DNA of 64,000 nt from Calditrichia bacterium (lineage in GTDB: Bacteria > Calditrichota > Calditrichia > RBG-13-44-9 > J075): positions 440,321 to 504,320 of the forward strand of contig JANQRS010000011.1 of assembly GCA_028284445.1 (NCBI GenBank), given 5' to 3'. Of the stretch, positions 26,750 through 36,255 are shown piece after piece. The notes under the pieces were generated by a model that was given only the letters and a program-made list of their open reading frames with translations, had not been told where the DNA came from and did not search any database. A program made the position numbers and the translations under genes. The first letter of the stretch is position 1. Every line of letters starts with the position of its first letter.

Positions 26750-27529
26750 ATGCACTGGTTAACCCGATTCTTTATTTTTTCAGTGATAGCCATCTTCTGC
26801 ACTGCAGGCGGTTTTGCCGGCTACACACTGTATACACTCCCTGATGTATCACGCCTTGCCGAAAAAAACCCGACACAAACCAAATTCATGCAATACCGTG
26901 TCGAAATGGCCGGTCAACGCGGCGAGAAACTGGCATTGCGTAATCAATGGGTGGGCTATGATGACGTGCCGATGGTTTTGAAACGCGCCTTAATCGTTTC
27001 CGAAGACGCTTCTTTTTGGGTTCATGAAGGATTTGACTGGCATGAAGTCGAAGCGGCCTGGCAGCAAAATTGGGAGGAAGGCAAGATTGTACGTGGGGCC
27101 AGTACAATTAGCCAGCAAACGGCCAAGAACATCTACCTGACACCCCACAGATCGGTATATCGCAAGCTGAAAGAGATTCTGATTACTCGTGACATGGAAA
27201 AAGAATTACCCAAAAAGCGCATCCTGGAACTTTATATGAATTGCATCGAATTTGGGGATGGTGTTTTCGGGATTCGCAGCGCAGCCAACCACTACTATGA
27301 AAAAGAGCCGGATCAGCTCCGACTGTCAGAGATAATCCGGCTTGTTGCAATTATTCCAAGCCCCTTACGTCTTGATCCGAACAAACCAGACCGGGAGTTG
27401 AAGTGGCGGACCAGAATAATACTGAACCGCCTTAAAACGTACGATTTCATCAGCTACGAAGCCTTTCTGCAAACCCGAAAGGCCCTTCAAGCATTCTTTA
27501 ACAAACCACCGGCGCCGGAAGCGAATTAA
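26750..27529 (+). CDS. mtgA: Monofunctional biosynthetic peptidoglycan transglycosylase
   Basis: 259 aa. One N-terminal membrane helix (~5-27) and a GT51 domain: 'LIVSEDASFWVHEGFDWHEVEAAW' (catalytic Glu), 'GASTISQQTAKNIYLTPHRS', 'RILELYMNCIEFGDGVFGI' and 'LVAIIPSPLRLDPNKP'. It polymerises lipid II into glycan strands at the outer face of the inner membrane. No transpeptidase domain, which separates it from class A PBPs. It converges on glgP with a hairpin between them. Confidence 0.95.
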   Translation: MHWLTRFFIFSVIAIFCTAGGFAGYTLYTLPDVSRLAEKNPTQTKFMQYRVEMAGQRGEKLALRNQWVGYDDVPMVLKRALIVSEDASFWVHEGFDWHEVEAAWQQNWEEGKIVRGASTISQQTAKNIYLTPHRSVYRKLKEILITRDMEKELPKKRILELYMNCIEFGDGVFGIRSAANHYYEKEPDQLRLSEIIRLVAIIPSPLRLDPNKPDRELKWRTRIILNRLKTYDFISYEAFLQTRKALQAFFNKPPAPEAN

Positions 27530-27551
27530 AAACCAAAACTCCAACCGAAAA

Positions 27552-27597
27552 AATTCTAATTGGTATTATTCTTGTTGAGCATTGGAATTTAATTTTT
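27552..27597. terminator. Possible bidirectional terminator between mtgA and glgP
   Basis: AATTCTAAT (27552-27560) pairs with ATTGGAATT (27581-27589) across a 20-base loop with one wobble; TAATTTTT follows on the plus strand and TTTTTTC on the minus strand. AT-rich and long-looped, so weak. Confidence 0.4.
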
Positions 27598-27601
27598 CAC
27601 A

Positions 27602-30181
27602 TTAGGCTCCCAGCCAGGTCACCAATCCCAATTCAACATCCCTGGACAGCTGCTTGTGCGTCGGCACTACACGAACAGCATAGCGATAGGTGCCACTGTC
27701 ATTCGGCACAATCTCTGCCTCGTAAAGATATTGACCATCATTCGCCTGACCGCTCTGCTTCATCTCTATTGTTTGCGAATCAAGTTCTTCAATCGCCATC
27801 CCGGATACCGGAACCAGAAAAACCTGCACCTTAAGCTCTTCAGGCTTTAGCTCACCAGGCGTGAGCGCTACCTTCAGCTTAAGTGGCTGATGATATCGCA
27901 GCTGCATATCGCCGCCCATCACGCTATCATCATAATGCAAACGCACTCCGAGGTGCGACCAGTTGCTTTCCATTCGTTCGCGCCAGGCGGCAAAAGAACG
28001 CGCAATCTTGTATTTGCTTTCAGCAAATTTAACGCCTTGATGAATCGCCGGCACGTACATATCATTCACGTAATCCTTAACCATGCGGTGGGTATTAAAC
28101 TGAGTCATCACCGTAAAGATAGAGCGCTTCATCATCTTCAACCAATCTCCGGGCAAGCCATCTTCGCCATGAGAATAGTAAGTCGGGATCAAGTCGTTTT
28201 CCATGATGTCGTAAATTGCATCGCTGTCCCAGCTATCCAGTTCGTCGAGATCACTGTAGTCTTCGCGATCGCCAAAGGCAAAGCCATTTTCGCCGTCATA
28301 GCCTTCACACCACCAGCCGTCGAGAACGGAAAAATTAACCCCGCCATTCATCCCGACTTTCTGCCCGCTGGTCCCGGAAGCTTCCTGGGGACGACGCGGA
28401 TTGTTAAGCCAAACATCTACACCGGAAATCAGATCACGGGCAAGACTCATGTCATAGTTCTCAATAAAGAACAGTCTTCCACGAAAGCCATCTTCCATGG
28501 AAATGTTGTGAATTTGACGAATCAAGTCCTGTCCGCCACGATCCTTCGGGTGCGCTTTTCCGGAGAAGATCAACTGGACCGGCCGCTCGGGATTACTCAA
28601 GATGCGGCGCAGGCGTTCCTTATCACGAAAGATCAGGGTTGCACGCTTATAGGTAGCAAAACGCCGGGCAAAACCAATTGTCAAAATTTCCGGCTTCAAC
28701 ATCGCCTTGAGACGCTGAACCTTGAGCGTTCCTACCTTGTTGCGCATTTGCTGATTCTCGAGCCGGGCGCGCAAGTGATCGAGCATGTTTTCCTTGACGA
28801 CCATTTTCGTATCCCAAAGCTCCTGATTCGGAATCTGATCTACACCTTTCCAAAAGCCCGGATCATCCACCTTGTCCGGCCACTCTTTACCGATATGTTT
28901 GTCAAAAAGCTGCTGCATCTGATAGATGGTCCAGGTATGCGAATGCACGCCGTTGGTCACGTGGCCAATAGGGATTTCGTTCGTCGGCACGCCTGCCCAA
29001 ACATCTTTCCACATCTTACGGGAAACATCGCCGTGCAATGCACTCACACCGTTGCGAAATTTCGACAGTTTGAGAGAAAGAATAGTGAGGTTGAAAATTT
29101 CATATCCCTCCGGCTGCACTTGCGAACCGAGTTCCATGAACTGATAACGGCGTATGCCGATCGACTCCCAATAACGTTGAAAGTATTTATCCATGAAGTG
29201 GAGCGGGAAGGCGTCATTACCTGCCGGCACAGGCGTGTGCGTGGTAAAGATAGTGCTGGCGGAAACCGCTTCCAGCGCCTCGTAAAAATCCATACTTTCG
29301 CGGCGAATTAGATCGCGAATGCGTTCCAGCGCCAGGAAGACTGAATGGCCTTCATTCATATGCCAGGCTGCAGGTTCAATACCGAGGGCATTCAACACCT
29401 TTACACCGCCCATTCCGAGAATAATCTCCTGCGAAATCCGCATTTCCTGATCCCCGCCGTAAAGCTTTGAGGTAATCAGACGGTCTTCCGGCGCATTTTC
29501 CGGCAAATTAGTATCTAACAAATAAATAGAGACCCTACCGACCTGCACTTCCCAGGCCTGGATTGCCACGCTCCGCTGAGCAACTTCGACGCTGACCTGA
29601 AGGCGCTCACCTGTCTTGGCAAAGACCGGTTGCATGGGTAATTCGCTGCCGCTCTGAGGAATGTAGAGCGCAATCTGGTTGCCATTGGCATCGATTTGCT
29701 GCGTAAAATATGTCTGATGATAGAACAGGCTGACACCAAGCAGGGGAATACCGAGATCACTTGCAGACTTGATGTGATCGCCGGCGAGCACACCGAGGCC
29801 ACCCGAATAAATTGGCAATGACTCGTGGAACCCAAACTCCGCTGAAAAATAGGCGATCAGCTGATCCTTGTCCGCTGGATAGTTCTCAACAAACCAGGTT
29901 TTTTTTGCCTTCATGTAGGCGTCAAATTCAGCAACAATTCTTGTGTAGTTCTTCAAATAGTCTTCATCGTTCGCAACCCGTTGCAGCTTCTTCTGCTGCA
30001 CTTCGCGCAGAAACTTAACGGGGTTGTGATTGAGTCGCGTCCAAAGGGCAGGATCTATGAGCCTGAATAGCTGCCGCGCTTCCGGACGCCAGGAGAAATA
30101 GAGGTTATATGCAAGATCATTAAGTCGCCGTAACTCATTGGGTAGTTCCGAAACGACTGTTATATTTCCTATGTACTGCAT
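27602..30181 (-). CDS. glgP: Alpha-glucan (glycogen) phosphorylase
   Basis: 859 aa from the ATG at 30181, which has GGAG 7 bases upstream; a TTG start 7 codons earlier is less likely. GT35 family, the DUF3417-bearing short type found in Thermotoga and many FCB bacteria: N-terminal 'LNDLAYNLYFSWRPEARQLFRLI', 'YFSAEFGFHESLPIYSGGLGVLAGDH', 'WHMNEGHSVFLALERI', and the PLP-site region 'EASGTSGQKVGMNGG' and 'VLDGWWCEGYDGENGFAFG'. It releases glucose-1-phosphate from alpha-1,4-glucans. Together with glgC it indicates glycogen storage. Confidence 0.95.
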   Translation of the reverse strand: MQYIGNITVVSELPNELRRLNDLAYNLYFSWRPEARQLFRLIDPALWTRLNHNPVKFLREVQQKKLQRVANDEDYLKNYTRIVAEFDAYMKAKKTWFVENYPADKDQLIAYFSAEFGFHESLPIYSGGLGVLAGDHIKSASDLGIPLLGVSLFYHQTYFTQQIDANGNQIALYIPQSGSELPMQPVFAKTGERLQVSVEVAQRSVAIQAWEVQVGRVSIYLLDTNLPENAPEDRLITSKLYGGDQEMRISQEIILGMGGVKVLNALGIEPAAWHMNEGHSVFLALERIRDLIRRESMDFYEALEAVSASTIFTTHTPVPAGNDAFPLHFMDKYFQRYWESIGIRRYQFMELGSQVQPEGYEIFNLTILSLKLSKFRNGVSALHGDVSRKMWKDVWAGVPTNEIPIGHVTNGVHSHTWTIYQMQQLFDKHIGKEWPDKVDDPGFWKGVDQIPNQELWDTKMVVKENMLDHLRARLENQQMRNKVGTLKVQRLKAMLKPEILTIGFARRFATYKRATLIFRDKERLRRILSNPERPVQLIFSGKAHPKDRGGQDLIRQIHNISMEDGFRGRLFFIENYDMSLARDLISGVDVWLNNPRRPQEASGTSGQKVGMNGGVNFSVLDGWWCEGYDGENGFAFGDREDYSDLDELDSWDSDAIYDIMENDLIPTYYSHGEDGLPGDWLKMMKRSIFTVMTQFNTHRMVKDYVNDMYVPAIHQGVKFAESKYKIARSFAAWRERMESNWSHLGVRLHYDDSVMGGDMQLRYHQPLKLKVALTPGELKPEELKVQVFLVPVSGMAIEELDSQTIEMKQSGQANDGQYLYEAEIVPNDSGTYRYAVRVVPTHKQLSRDVELGLVTWLGA

Positions 30182-30285
30182 TTGCTGTCTCCAAGGTTTC
30201 AAAATCGCTGTTCATTTGTGATTCAATGTTTGCAAAGACCCTAATTTATAAAAAAATCTTAGAAAAAATAGAAGTTTGAAATTAT

Positions 30286-30315
30286 TTGGCATTCGCTGAC
30301 ATACCTGACTATATT
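30286..30315 (+). promoter_or_regulatory. Sigma-70-like promoter of the yicC-gmk-coaBC-udg-dnaB operon
   Basis: TTGGCA (30286-30291) and TATATT (30310-30315) with an 18-base spacer, in an AT-rich region 47 bases before the yicC start. Four of six bases match in each box approximately; assigned by position and spacing. Confidence 0.45.
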
Positions 30316-30361
30316 CGACGTTAATTTCGAGATATTGTAGGGAAATATTTGAAAGGCCCTT

Positions 30362-31246
30362 ATGAGTAAAATTTACAGTATGACCGGTTTCGCCACCGGA
30401 AAAATGGCATTCAACGGCGGGGAACTCTCCTGTGAAATCCGCTCCTTAAACTCACGCTACCTGGAAATCTACGTTAAGCTACCCACGATCTTTCGCGAAC
30501 TGGAAGACAGCGTCAAGGAAATTATCCGTAAACGCATCAATAGGGGAAAGGTCAACTGCAGCATTACCATAAGCAGCTCTGAAATCAACCTCGACAATCT
30601 CAGCATTAACGAAACTGCGGTAAAAGCACATTATCATCTGCTAGAGCAAATCCGGCAAGCAACCGGCATAGAAAAACCGGTGGAACTATCGGACATGCTG
30701 GTATTCAAAGAAGTATTGGCCTTTGAGGAAAACAACAGCCTGGATGATGATCTAAAGAAAGCATTCTTTGATTTCATCGACGGCCTCTTGCAGAATCTCA
30801 ACAAAAACCGTGAGCTTGAAGGCGACAATCTCCGCACCGACCTTAGCGAGCGCCTGCAAACCCTGGCCAGACTCAACGCTGAGATCACCGAAACCGGCGG
30901 CGGCAGCGCCAAGGCGGCATTCGACAAAATGCGCACCCGGCTTCTCGCGCTGATCGAAGAGCAAAAAATTGATGCCAATCGCCTGGAATTAGAGCTTGCA
31001 TTGATTTCAGATCGTGTAGACGTCAGCGAAGAAGTTGTGCGGCTGGAAAGCCACATCGGCATGTTTGATGAAAACCTGAAAGCCGGCTCACCCATTGGAA
31101 AAAAGCTCAACTTCATCCTGCAGGAGATGCATCGCGAAGCCAATACCATCTCGTCTAAGAGCGGAAATATCGGTCTCAGCCACCTGGCTGTTGCTGCAAA
31201 AGAAGAGATTGAGCGTATCCGCGAACAGGTACAGAATATAGAATAG
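30362..31246 (+). CDS. yicC: YicC-family endoribonuclease
   Basis: 294 aa, usual length. N-terminus 'KIYSMTGFATGKMAF...LSCEIRSLNSRYLEIYVKLP' and C-terminus 'GSPIGKKLNFILQEMHREANTISSKSGNIGLSHLAVAAKEEIERIREQVQNIE' regions are the YicC and DUF1732 signatures. E. coli YicC is an RNase that acts on small RNAs. It leads a six-gene plus-strand operon, a common FCB arrangement with guanylate kinase next. AAAGG precedes the ATG. Confidence 0.93.
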   Translation: MSKIYSMTGFATGKMAFNGGELSCEIRSLNSRYLEIYVKLPTIFRELEDSVKEIIRKRINRGKVNCSITISSSEINLDNLSINETAVKAHYHLLEQIRQATGIEKPVELSDMLVFKEVLAFEENNSLDDDLKKAFFDFIDGLLQNLNKNRELEGDNLRTDLSERLQTLARLNAEITETGGGSAKAAFDKMRTRLLALIEEQKIDANRLELELALISDRVDVSEEVVRLESHIGMFDENLKAGSPIGKKLNFILQEMHREANTISSKSGNIGLSHLAVAAKEEIERIREQVQNIE

Positions 31247-31297
31247 TGTAAGCATTGCACTTATTTTCTTCGAGACACCAGGAGAGATAATAGCGCG

Positions 31298-31912
31298 TTG
31301 ACCAAAGACAATAAACTAGCTGATAAATCTGCACAGCCAGCCAGGCTGGTTGTTCTGGCTGCCCCGTCGGGCGGTGGCAAAACAACGATTTGCAATCTTT
31401 TGTTGAAGCGCAATGAAGATTTTCGGGTATCTATTTCCGCTACAACCCGCGAGCCCAGAGATCACGAGACCGAAGGCGTGCATTATTACTTTATGAGCGA
31501 AAAACAGTTCCGCGAGGGAATAGAAGGTGGCATGTTTGTTGAATATGCCGAAGTGCATGGACAGCTTTACGGCACACCACATTCCTCCATCACGGAACCG
31601 ATTGCTGCTGGTTTTACCATTCTATTCGACATCGACGTTAAAGGCGCTCTGCAGCTGAAAGCCCAGTATCCGGACGCCCTCCTTATCTTCATTCATCCAC
31701 CATCTCTGGAAGTGCTCGAGAAACGACTGCGCAGCCGCGAGACCGAAAGCGAAGAAAAAATAAATCTTCGCCTGCAGCGCCTGCCAATGGAATTTGAACT
31801 CGCCGAAAAGTTTGATGCACAAATTGTGAACGACGATCTCGACCGTGCCATTTCTGAAATCGAAACCTTAATTATGAATCCGCAGCAAGGCAAAGCGCAT
31901 GTTTCCAACTAA
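31298..31912 (+). CDS. gmk: Guanylate kinase
   Basis: 204 aa. P-loop 'LAAPSGGGKTTI' near residue 20, GMP-binding 'VSISATTREPRDHETEGVHYYFMS' and 'FVEYAEVHGQLYGTPHSSI', and 'LFDIDVKGALQLK'. It phosphorylates GMP to GDP. The start is a TTG at 31298, 12 bases after AGGAG; no ATG is available before the P-loop at a usual distance. It overlaps coaBC by 14 bases. No rpoZ gene lies between them, unlike many operons of this type. Confidence 0.95.
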   Translation: MTKDNKLADKSAQPARLVVLAAPSGGGKTTICNLLLKRNEDFRVSISATTREPRDHETEGVHYYFMSEKQFREGIEGGMFVEYAEVHGQLYGTPHSSITEPIAAGFTILFDIDVKGALQLKAQYPDALLIFIHPPSLEVLEKRLRSRETESEEKINLRLQRLPMEFELAEKFDAQIVNDDLDRAISEIETLIMNPQQGKAHVSN

Positions 31913-33113
31913 TGTGTTCGAAAATCGCCGCATTTTGGTCGGAATTTGCGGCTGTATCGCAGCTTATAAGTCCTGCTATCTGATCAGGCAGTTGGTCACA
32001 GCCGGTGCGCAGGTGCGAGTCATGCTCAGTAAGTCAGGAGCAGAATTTATTACGCCGCTGACATTGGAAACGCTTAGCAACCATCCGGTTTACACAGACA
32101 TGTTTCCCAAGAACCAGTTCACAGCCACCCACCACATAGAATTGGCAGATTGGGCGGAAGCAGCGATAATTGCTCCTGCAACAGCAAATGCCCTCGGCAA
32201 AGCGGCGAATGGCATTGCAGATGATTTCTTTTCAACCGTCATAAGTGCTTTGCACTGCCCAACGGTGTACGCGCCCGCGATGAATACCCATATGTGGGAG
32301 AATCCGGCCGTCAAAAGGAATGTTGATTTTCTCAAGGAAAACGGGGCGCTCATTTGCAATCCGGAAGCGGGTTTTCTGGCTGAGGGATACGAAGGCGTTG
32401 GGCGCCTCGCCCGGCTTGACTATCAGCTTCAATATCTGTATCGCGCTTGTCATCCGGCCAGGGATAGCCTCGTTGGAAAAACCGCACTTATCAGCGCAGG
32501 ACCAACCCAGGAATTTCTTGACCCCGTCCGAATGTTGACCAATCTATCCAGTGGAAAAATGGGATACGCTTTGGCCTGGGAGGCCTTCGCGCGTGGTGCG
32601 GAGGTTGTTCTGGTCAGCGGCCCGACGAATCTGGAACGCCCTGTGGATATCACCAATGTTGCCGCAACTTCTGCGGCCGATTTTGCTTCGGCTGTCGAAA
32701 GACATTTCCCAAAATGCGACATCTATATTTCCGCGGCTGCCATCGCCGATTACACGCCGGCGAATGTGGCGGATAGTAAGATCAAGAAGGGCAAAGACGG
32801 CCTGACAATGCAGTTAAGGCGCACGACAGATGTGCTAAAGATGATCGGCGCAAAGAAAACCGCGGAACAAAAGCTCATTGGCTTTGCCGTGGAGACAGAC
32901 AATCCGCTTGAAAATGCCCGCAAAAAATTGAAGCGCAAACACCTGGACATGATTGTGCTGAATAATCCGCATATTGAGGGCGCGGCATTTCGCAGCGATA
33001 CAAATTTTGTAACGCTGTTGTCCGCGAAGCAGGAAATCGAATTGGAAAAAATGTACAAGTTGGATGTTGCCCGGGAAATTTTTAATTTTCTCCTCGATAG
33101 CGACGAGAGTTGA
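31899..33113 (+). CDS. coaBC: Bifunctional phosphopantothenoylcysteine decarboxylase/synthetase
   Basis: 404 aa. N-terminal flavin-dependent CoaC domain (~8-185): 'ILVGICGCIAAYKS', catalytic His in 'ATHHIELADWAEA' and the Cys-side motif 'PAMNTHMWENPAV'. C-terminal CoaB synthetase (~190-400): 'LISAGPTQEFLDPVRMLTNLSSGKMG', 'AAIADYTPANVADSKIKKG' and 'GFAVETD'. Catalyses two steps from 4'-phosphopantothenate to phosphopantetheine. The start ATG overlaps gmk; a GTG at 31914 is an alternative. Confidence 0.96.
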   Translation: MFPTNVFENRRILVGICGCIAAYKSCYLIRQLVTAGAQVRVMLSKSGAEFITPLTLETLSNHPVYTDMFPKNQFTATHHIELADWAEAAIIAPATANALGKAANGIADDFFSTVISALHCPTVYAPAMNTHMWENPAVKRNVDFLKENGALICNPEAGFLAEGYEGVGRLARLDYQLQYLYRACHPARDSLVGKTALISAGPTQEFLDPVRMLTNLSSGKMGYALAWEAFARGAEVVLVSGPTNLERPVDITNVAATSAADFASAVERHFPKCDIYISAAAIADYTPANVADSKIKKGKDGLTMQLRRTTDVLKMIGAKKTAEQKLIGFAVETDNPLENARKKLKRKHLDMIVLNNPHIEGAAFRSDTNFVTLLSAKQEIELEKMYKLDVAREIFNFLLDSDES

Positions 33114-33118
33114 GGAAA

Positions 33119-33823
33119 ATGGACGAGAATACTCGTAAAAAGACCGAAGCATTCCTGCAATGGTATCAGGATCTTTATGACGGCGCCTGGTATGCCGGGA
33201 ACATGCCGGAACCAGTAGAGGCCAACGAACAATCGTCAGCGCCAAGAAAGGCAACTGTGAAACCGAACCCCGAGCTGCTCAACTTTCATCAACAAATCAA
33301 AGACTGTCCCAAGTGCTCCCTTTGCAAAACACGCACCAAGTTCGTCTTTGGCGACGGCAACGGCCATGCAGATATCATGTTTGTCGGTGAAGCACCCGGC
33401 CGTGATGAAGACCTGCAAGGCATACCATTTGTCGGCCGGGCCGGGAAACTTCTCAATCGCATGCTTGGTCAAATCAACCTTGAACGCGGTGACGTCTACA
33501 TCGCCAATATCCTGAAATGCCGCCCGCCCAACAATAGAGATCCCTTGCCGGCTGAAGTCAACGAATGTATTCCATACCTGCACAAGCAAATTGAACTGAT
33601 TCAGCCGAAAATCATGATCGCGTTAGGACGCGTTGCGGCACAAAACCTCTTGCAGAACAAAAACACCTTGGGCAGCATGCGCAAAAAAGTCTGGCACTAC
33701 AGAGATATTCCCATGATCGTAACGTATCATCCGGCCTATATTCTGCGCAATATGTCGGCATTGGATGAAGGCGTCAATGATTTACGTTTTGCCCTGGAAA
33801 CAGCAAACAAATCAAGATCATAA
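33119..33823 (+). CDS. Family 4-type uracil-DNA glycosylase with iron-sulfur cluster
   Basis: 234 aa from the ATG at 33119, which follows the coaBC stop by 5 bases. After a ~55-residue variable N-terminus come the cluster cysteines '[18 protein letters not shown]', '[30 protein letters not shown]', the second cysteine pair '[21 protein letters not shown]', and the closing '[10 protein letters not shown]' with the catalytic-site His. It removes uracil from DNA for base excision repair. An N-terminal extension of this sort is common in FCB homologues. Confidence 0.93.
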   Translation: MDENTRKKTEAFLQWYQDLYDGAWYAGNMPEPVEANEQSSAPRKATVKPNPELLNFHQQIKDCPKCSLCKTRTKFVFGDGNGHADIMFVGEAPGRDEDLQGIPFVGRAGKLLNRMLGQINLERGDVYIANILKCRPPNNRDPLPAEVNECIPYLHKQIELIQPKIMIALGRVAAQNLLQNKNTLGSMRKKVWHYRDIPMIVTYHPAYILRNMSALDEGVNDLRFALETANKSRS

Positions 33824-33867
33824 AGCAATCCTCCAACAAACCCACAAAAGGTAACTGAGGCAAGAGC

Positions 33868-35292
33868 ATGGCAAAGCGTCCAAGGAAGAAGAAAGAAGAT
33901 ACCGCGCTACTCGAAAGCATTGGGAAAGTGCCGCCACAGGCAATAGACGTGGAACGCTATATTCTTGGTGCTCTTTTACTTGACAAAGAGGCGGTTGCTG
34001 TTGCTCTGGAAGAGATTCAGGAGACCGACTTTTACCGGGACTCGCATCGCTTCATTTTTGAAGCCATGGTTTCACTATACAAAAAAAACGAGCCGATTGA
34101 CGTCATTACACTGAATGAAGAGTTACAACGGCAAAATACGCTGGAAACCATCGGTGGAGCTGCCTATCTGGCTGAACTTGCATCACTGGTACCATCCGCT
34201 GCCAACATTGAATTTCATATATCTATCGTCAAGGAAAAGGCTGTTTTACGTCGGCTTATAAAGTCCTGCACAGGGATTTTGACTGAAGCCTACGATTCAC
34301 AAGTCGAGACGGAAGGGGTTTTGAGCCGCGCGCAACAGGAAATATTTGACATCCTGAAGGCGCAAAAAGAGCGTTCTTATCAAAATATAAATACCATTCT
34401 CAACGACACCTTTGCTGAAATCGAACGGCTGCATCAATTGGGTCACACCGGTGTTATCGGTGTGCCCTCTGGTTTTAGCGTAATGGATAAAATGACGGCA
34501 GGATTTCATCCTGGTGACCTTGTCATTCTTGCCGGGCGTCCCTCTATGGGCAAAACCGCCTTCTGTTTGAACCTCGCTAGAAATGCGGCAATTGACGGCC
34601 AGGTGGCCATAGGTATCTTCAGTCTGGAAATGAGCGACATGCAGCTGGTGCAAAGACTCTTGTGTTCCGAGGCCATGATCGATGCCCAACGCTTGCGCAC
34701 CGGACAGCTGAGAGAAAACGAGTGGCCAAAGCTATCCAGAATGGCCGGGCGCTTGGCAGATTCAAATATCTTTATTGATGACACTGCCGGCCTTGATATT
34801 ATTCGTCTCAGCGCGCGTGCTCGCAGGATGGCCCTTGAGCAGAATATCGGCATGCTCATCATCGATTATATGCAACTAATGGAAGCACCCAAGGGATTCG
34901 ACAACCGTCAGCAGGAAATATCCTTCATATCCCGTTCTCTCAAAGGCTTGGCGAAGCAGCTGAACGTGCCGGTGATCGCTCTTTCGCAGCTTTCCCGCGC
35001 GGTAGAACAGCGACCCGATAAGCGCCCAATGTTGTCAGATTTGCGTGAATCCGGTGCTATCGAACAGGATGCCGACATCGTGATGTTCGTTTATCGCGAA
35101 GAATTTTACATCAAAGATCACAGCGATCCGCGCTTCAAGGAAGTTGAAAATACCGCAGAAATCATCATAGGAAAGCACAGGAATGGACCGGTTGGAACAG
35201 TTCCTCTGGCATTTCTCAAGCAGTATGGAAAATTCGCCGACCTTGCTCGCGACAATGATGAAGATTTCGACAATACCCCGGCGCCATTCTAG
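33868..35292 (+). CDS. dnaB: Replicative DNA helicase DnaB
   Basis: 474 aa. N-terminal primase-interaction domain ~18-120 ('PPQAIDVERYILGALLLDKEAVAVALE'), linker helix, and RecA-like motor ~190-470: Walker A 'AGRPSMGKTAF', 'IGIFSLEMSDMQLVQRLL', Walker B 'MLIIDYMQLM', and 'IALSQLSRAVEQRPDKRPMLSDLRESGAIEQDAD'. It forms the hexameric helicase at replication forks. AAGGTAACTGAGG precedes the start. No intein or insertion is visible. Confidence 0.97.
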   Translation: MAKRPRKKKEDTALLESIGKVPPQAIDVERYILGALLLDKEAVAVALEEIQETDFYRDSHRFIFEAMVSLYKKNEPIDVITLNEELQRQNTLETIGGAAYLAELASLVPSAANIEFHISIVKEKAVLRRLIKSCTGILTEAYDSQVETEGVLSRAQQEIFDILKAQKERSYQNINTILNDTFAEIERLHQLGHTGVIGVPSGFSVMDKMTAGFHPGDLVILAGRPSMGKTAFCLNLARNAAIDGQVAIGIFSLEMSDMQLVQRLLCSEAMIDAQRLRTGQLRENEWPKLSRMAGRLADSNIFIDDTAGLDIIRLSARARRMALEQNIGMLIIDYMQLMEAPKGFDNRQQEISFISRSLKGLAKQLNVPVIALSQLSRAVEQRPDKRPMLSDLRESGAIEQDADIVMFVYREEFYIKDHSDPRFKEVENTAEIIIGKHRNGPVGTVPLAFLKQYGKFADLARDNDEDFDNTPAPF

Positions 35293-35391
35293 GCAACATC
35301 CTTCATTTTCTTGTTGCAATTGAAGAGAATAATCCCAACATTGTCACCTCGCCGTAAGACCGACTTTTTACCGTTTAACGACTTTGACGTA

Positions 35392-36249
35392 ATGATTTCT
35401 GAGCTAACACTCGACAAAAATTTGACCGGTTTGGCGCGTCTTTTCGACGACGAAAGCCCTGAGATGCAAAAGATCCTTCAAGATGCCTTGGTCGAAAATG
35501 CGCTTGAAATGGTCTTGAATCGCAGCCACTACCGCGAGCCGCTTACGCGCATGGAGGCCGATGCGCTGGACCAGGCTTTGACCCGCGGCCACAACAAGAT
35601 TGTTGCCAATTGCTATCGCCAGCTCCTTGCTGAAAGCGATGGAGACATTGATCTCGAAAAGAGCATGTTAGTGCTTTCTTATTGGAATCGACAGCACGTG
35701 CATTTACAGGAAATTTCGGACGGACTTGATCGAATCGCAGACAATCTGCGTGATTCATTGCCAGAAGGCGGTCACCCCTCTCGGCACCTGAGGCATATCA
35801 GTAAGAAGCTATTCATCAATGGTCACTTTTGCGGAAACAGTAAAGACTACTATAACCCTGACAACTCCTACCTCGACAAAGTCCTGGAAACCGGGCTCGG
35901 CATCCCAATATCGCTTTCAATCCTATATATGCTGGTGTGTAAACGCCTCGATCTGCCTGTATTTGGCGTGGCCATGCCTGCCCATTTTATTCTGAAATAT
36001 GATGACGGTGAAGCAGAGATGTTTTTTGACCCATTTCACGATGGCAAGTTGTACAGCCGGGAAAGCTGTGTGGAATATCTCTATGGATTTAAGATTGAGG
36101 AGCCAGACCACATCCTGAATGGATGCACAAATCTCGATATCATGCGCCGGGTCTTCCGCAATCTAAGCGTCGCTTATGGCTCCAATCGCCTGATGCCAGA
36201 CAAAGCTTATAATGTTGAGGAATTTCTGGCAGTTCTGGAAGACGCTTAA
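35392..36249 (+). CDS. SirB1/transglutaminase-like family protein
   Basis: 285 aa from the ATG at 35392; the frame is open up to a TTG at 35311, so ~27 more residues are possible. Residues ~130-240 match the SirB1 transglutaminase-like fold: 'YYNPDNSYLDKVLETGLGIPISLSILYMLVCKRLDLPVFGVAMPAHFILKY' and 'FFDPFHDGKLYSRESC'. The usual catalytic Cys appears replaced by Ser in 'GIPISLSILY', as in most SirB1-type proteins, with the His in 'PAHFIL' kept. Function is unknown. It is the last gene of the dnaB operon. Confidence 0.8.
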   Translation: MISELTLDKNLTGLARLFDDESPEMQKILQDALVENALEMVLNRSHYREPLTRMEADALDQALTRGHNKIVANCYRQLLAESDGDIDLEKSMLVLSYWNRQHVHLQEISDGLDRIADNLRDSLPEGGHPSRHLRHISKKLFINGHFCGNSKDYYNPDNSYLDKVLETGLGIPISLSILYMLVCKRLDLPVFGVAMPAHFILKYDDGEAEMFFDPFHDGKLYSRESCVEYLYGFKIEEPDHILNGCTNLDIMRRVFRNLSVAYGSNRLMPDKAYNVEEFLAVLEDA

Positions 36250-36255
36250 CCCTTT

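Noticed and set aside
27890..29311. 473-codon open frame antisense to glgP
   Set aside because: It overlaps a fully conserved gene, has no ribosome binding site or domain, and its composition is the mirror of glgP codon use.
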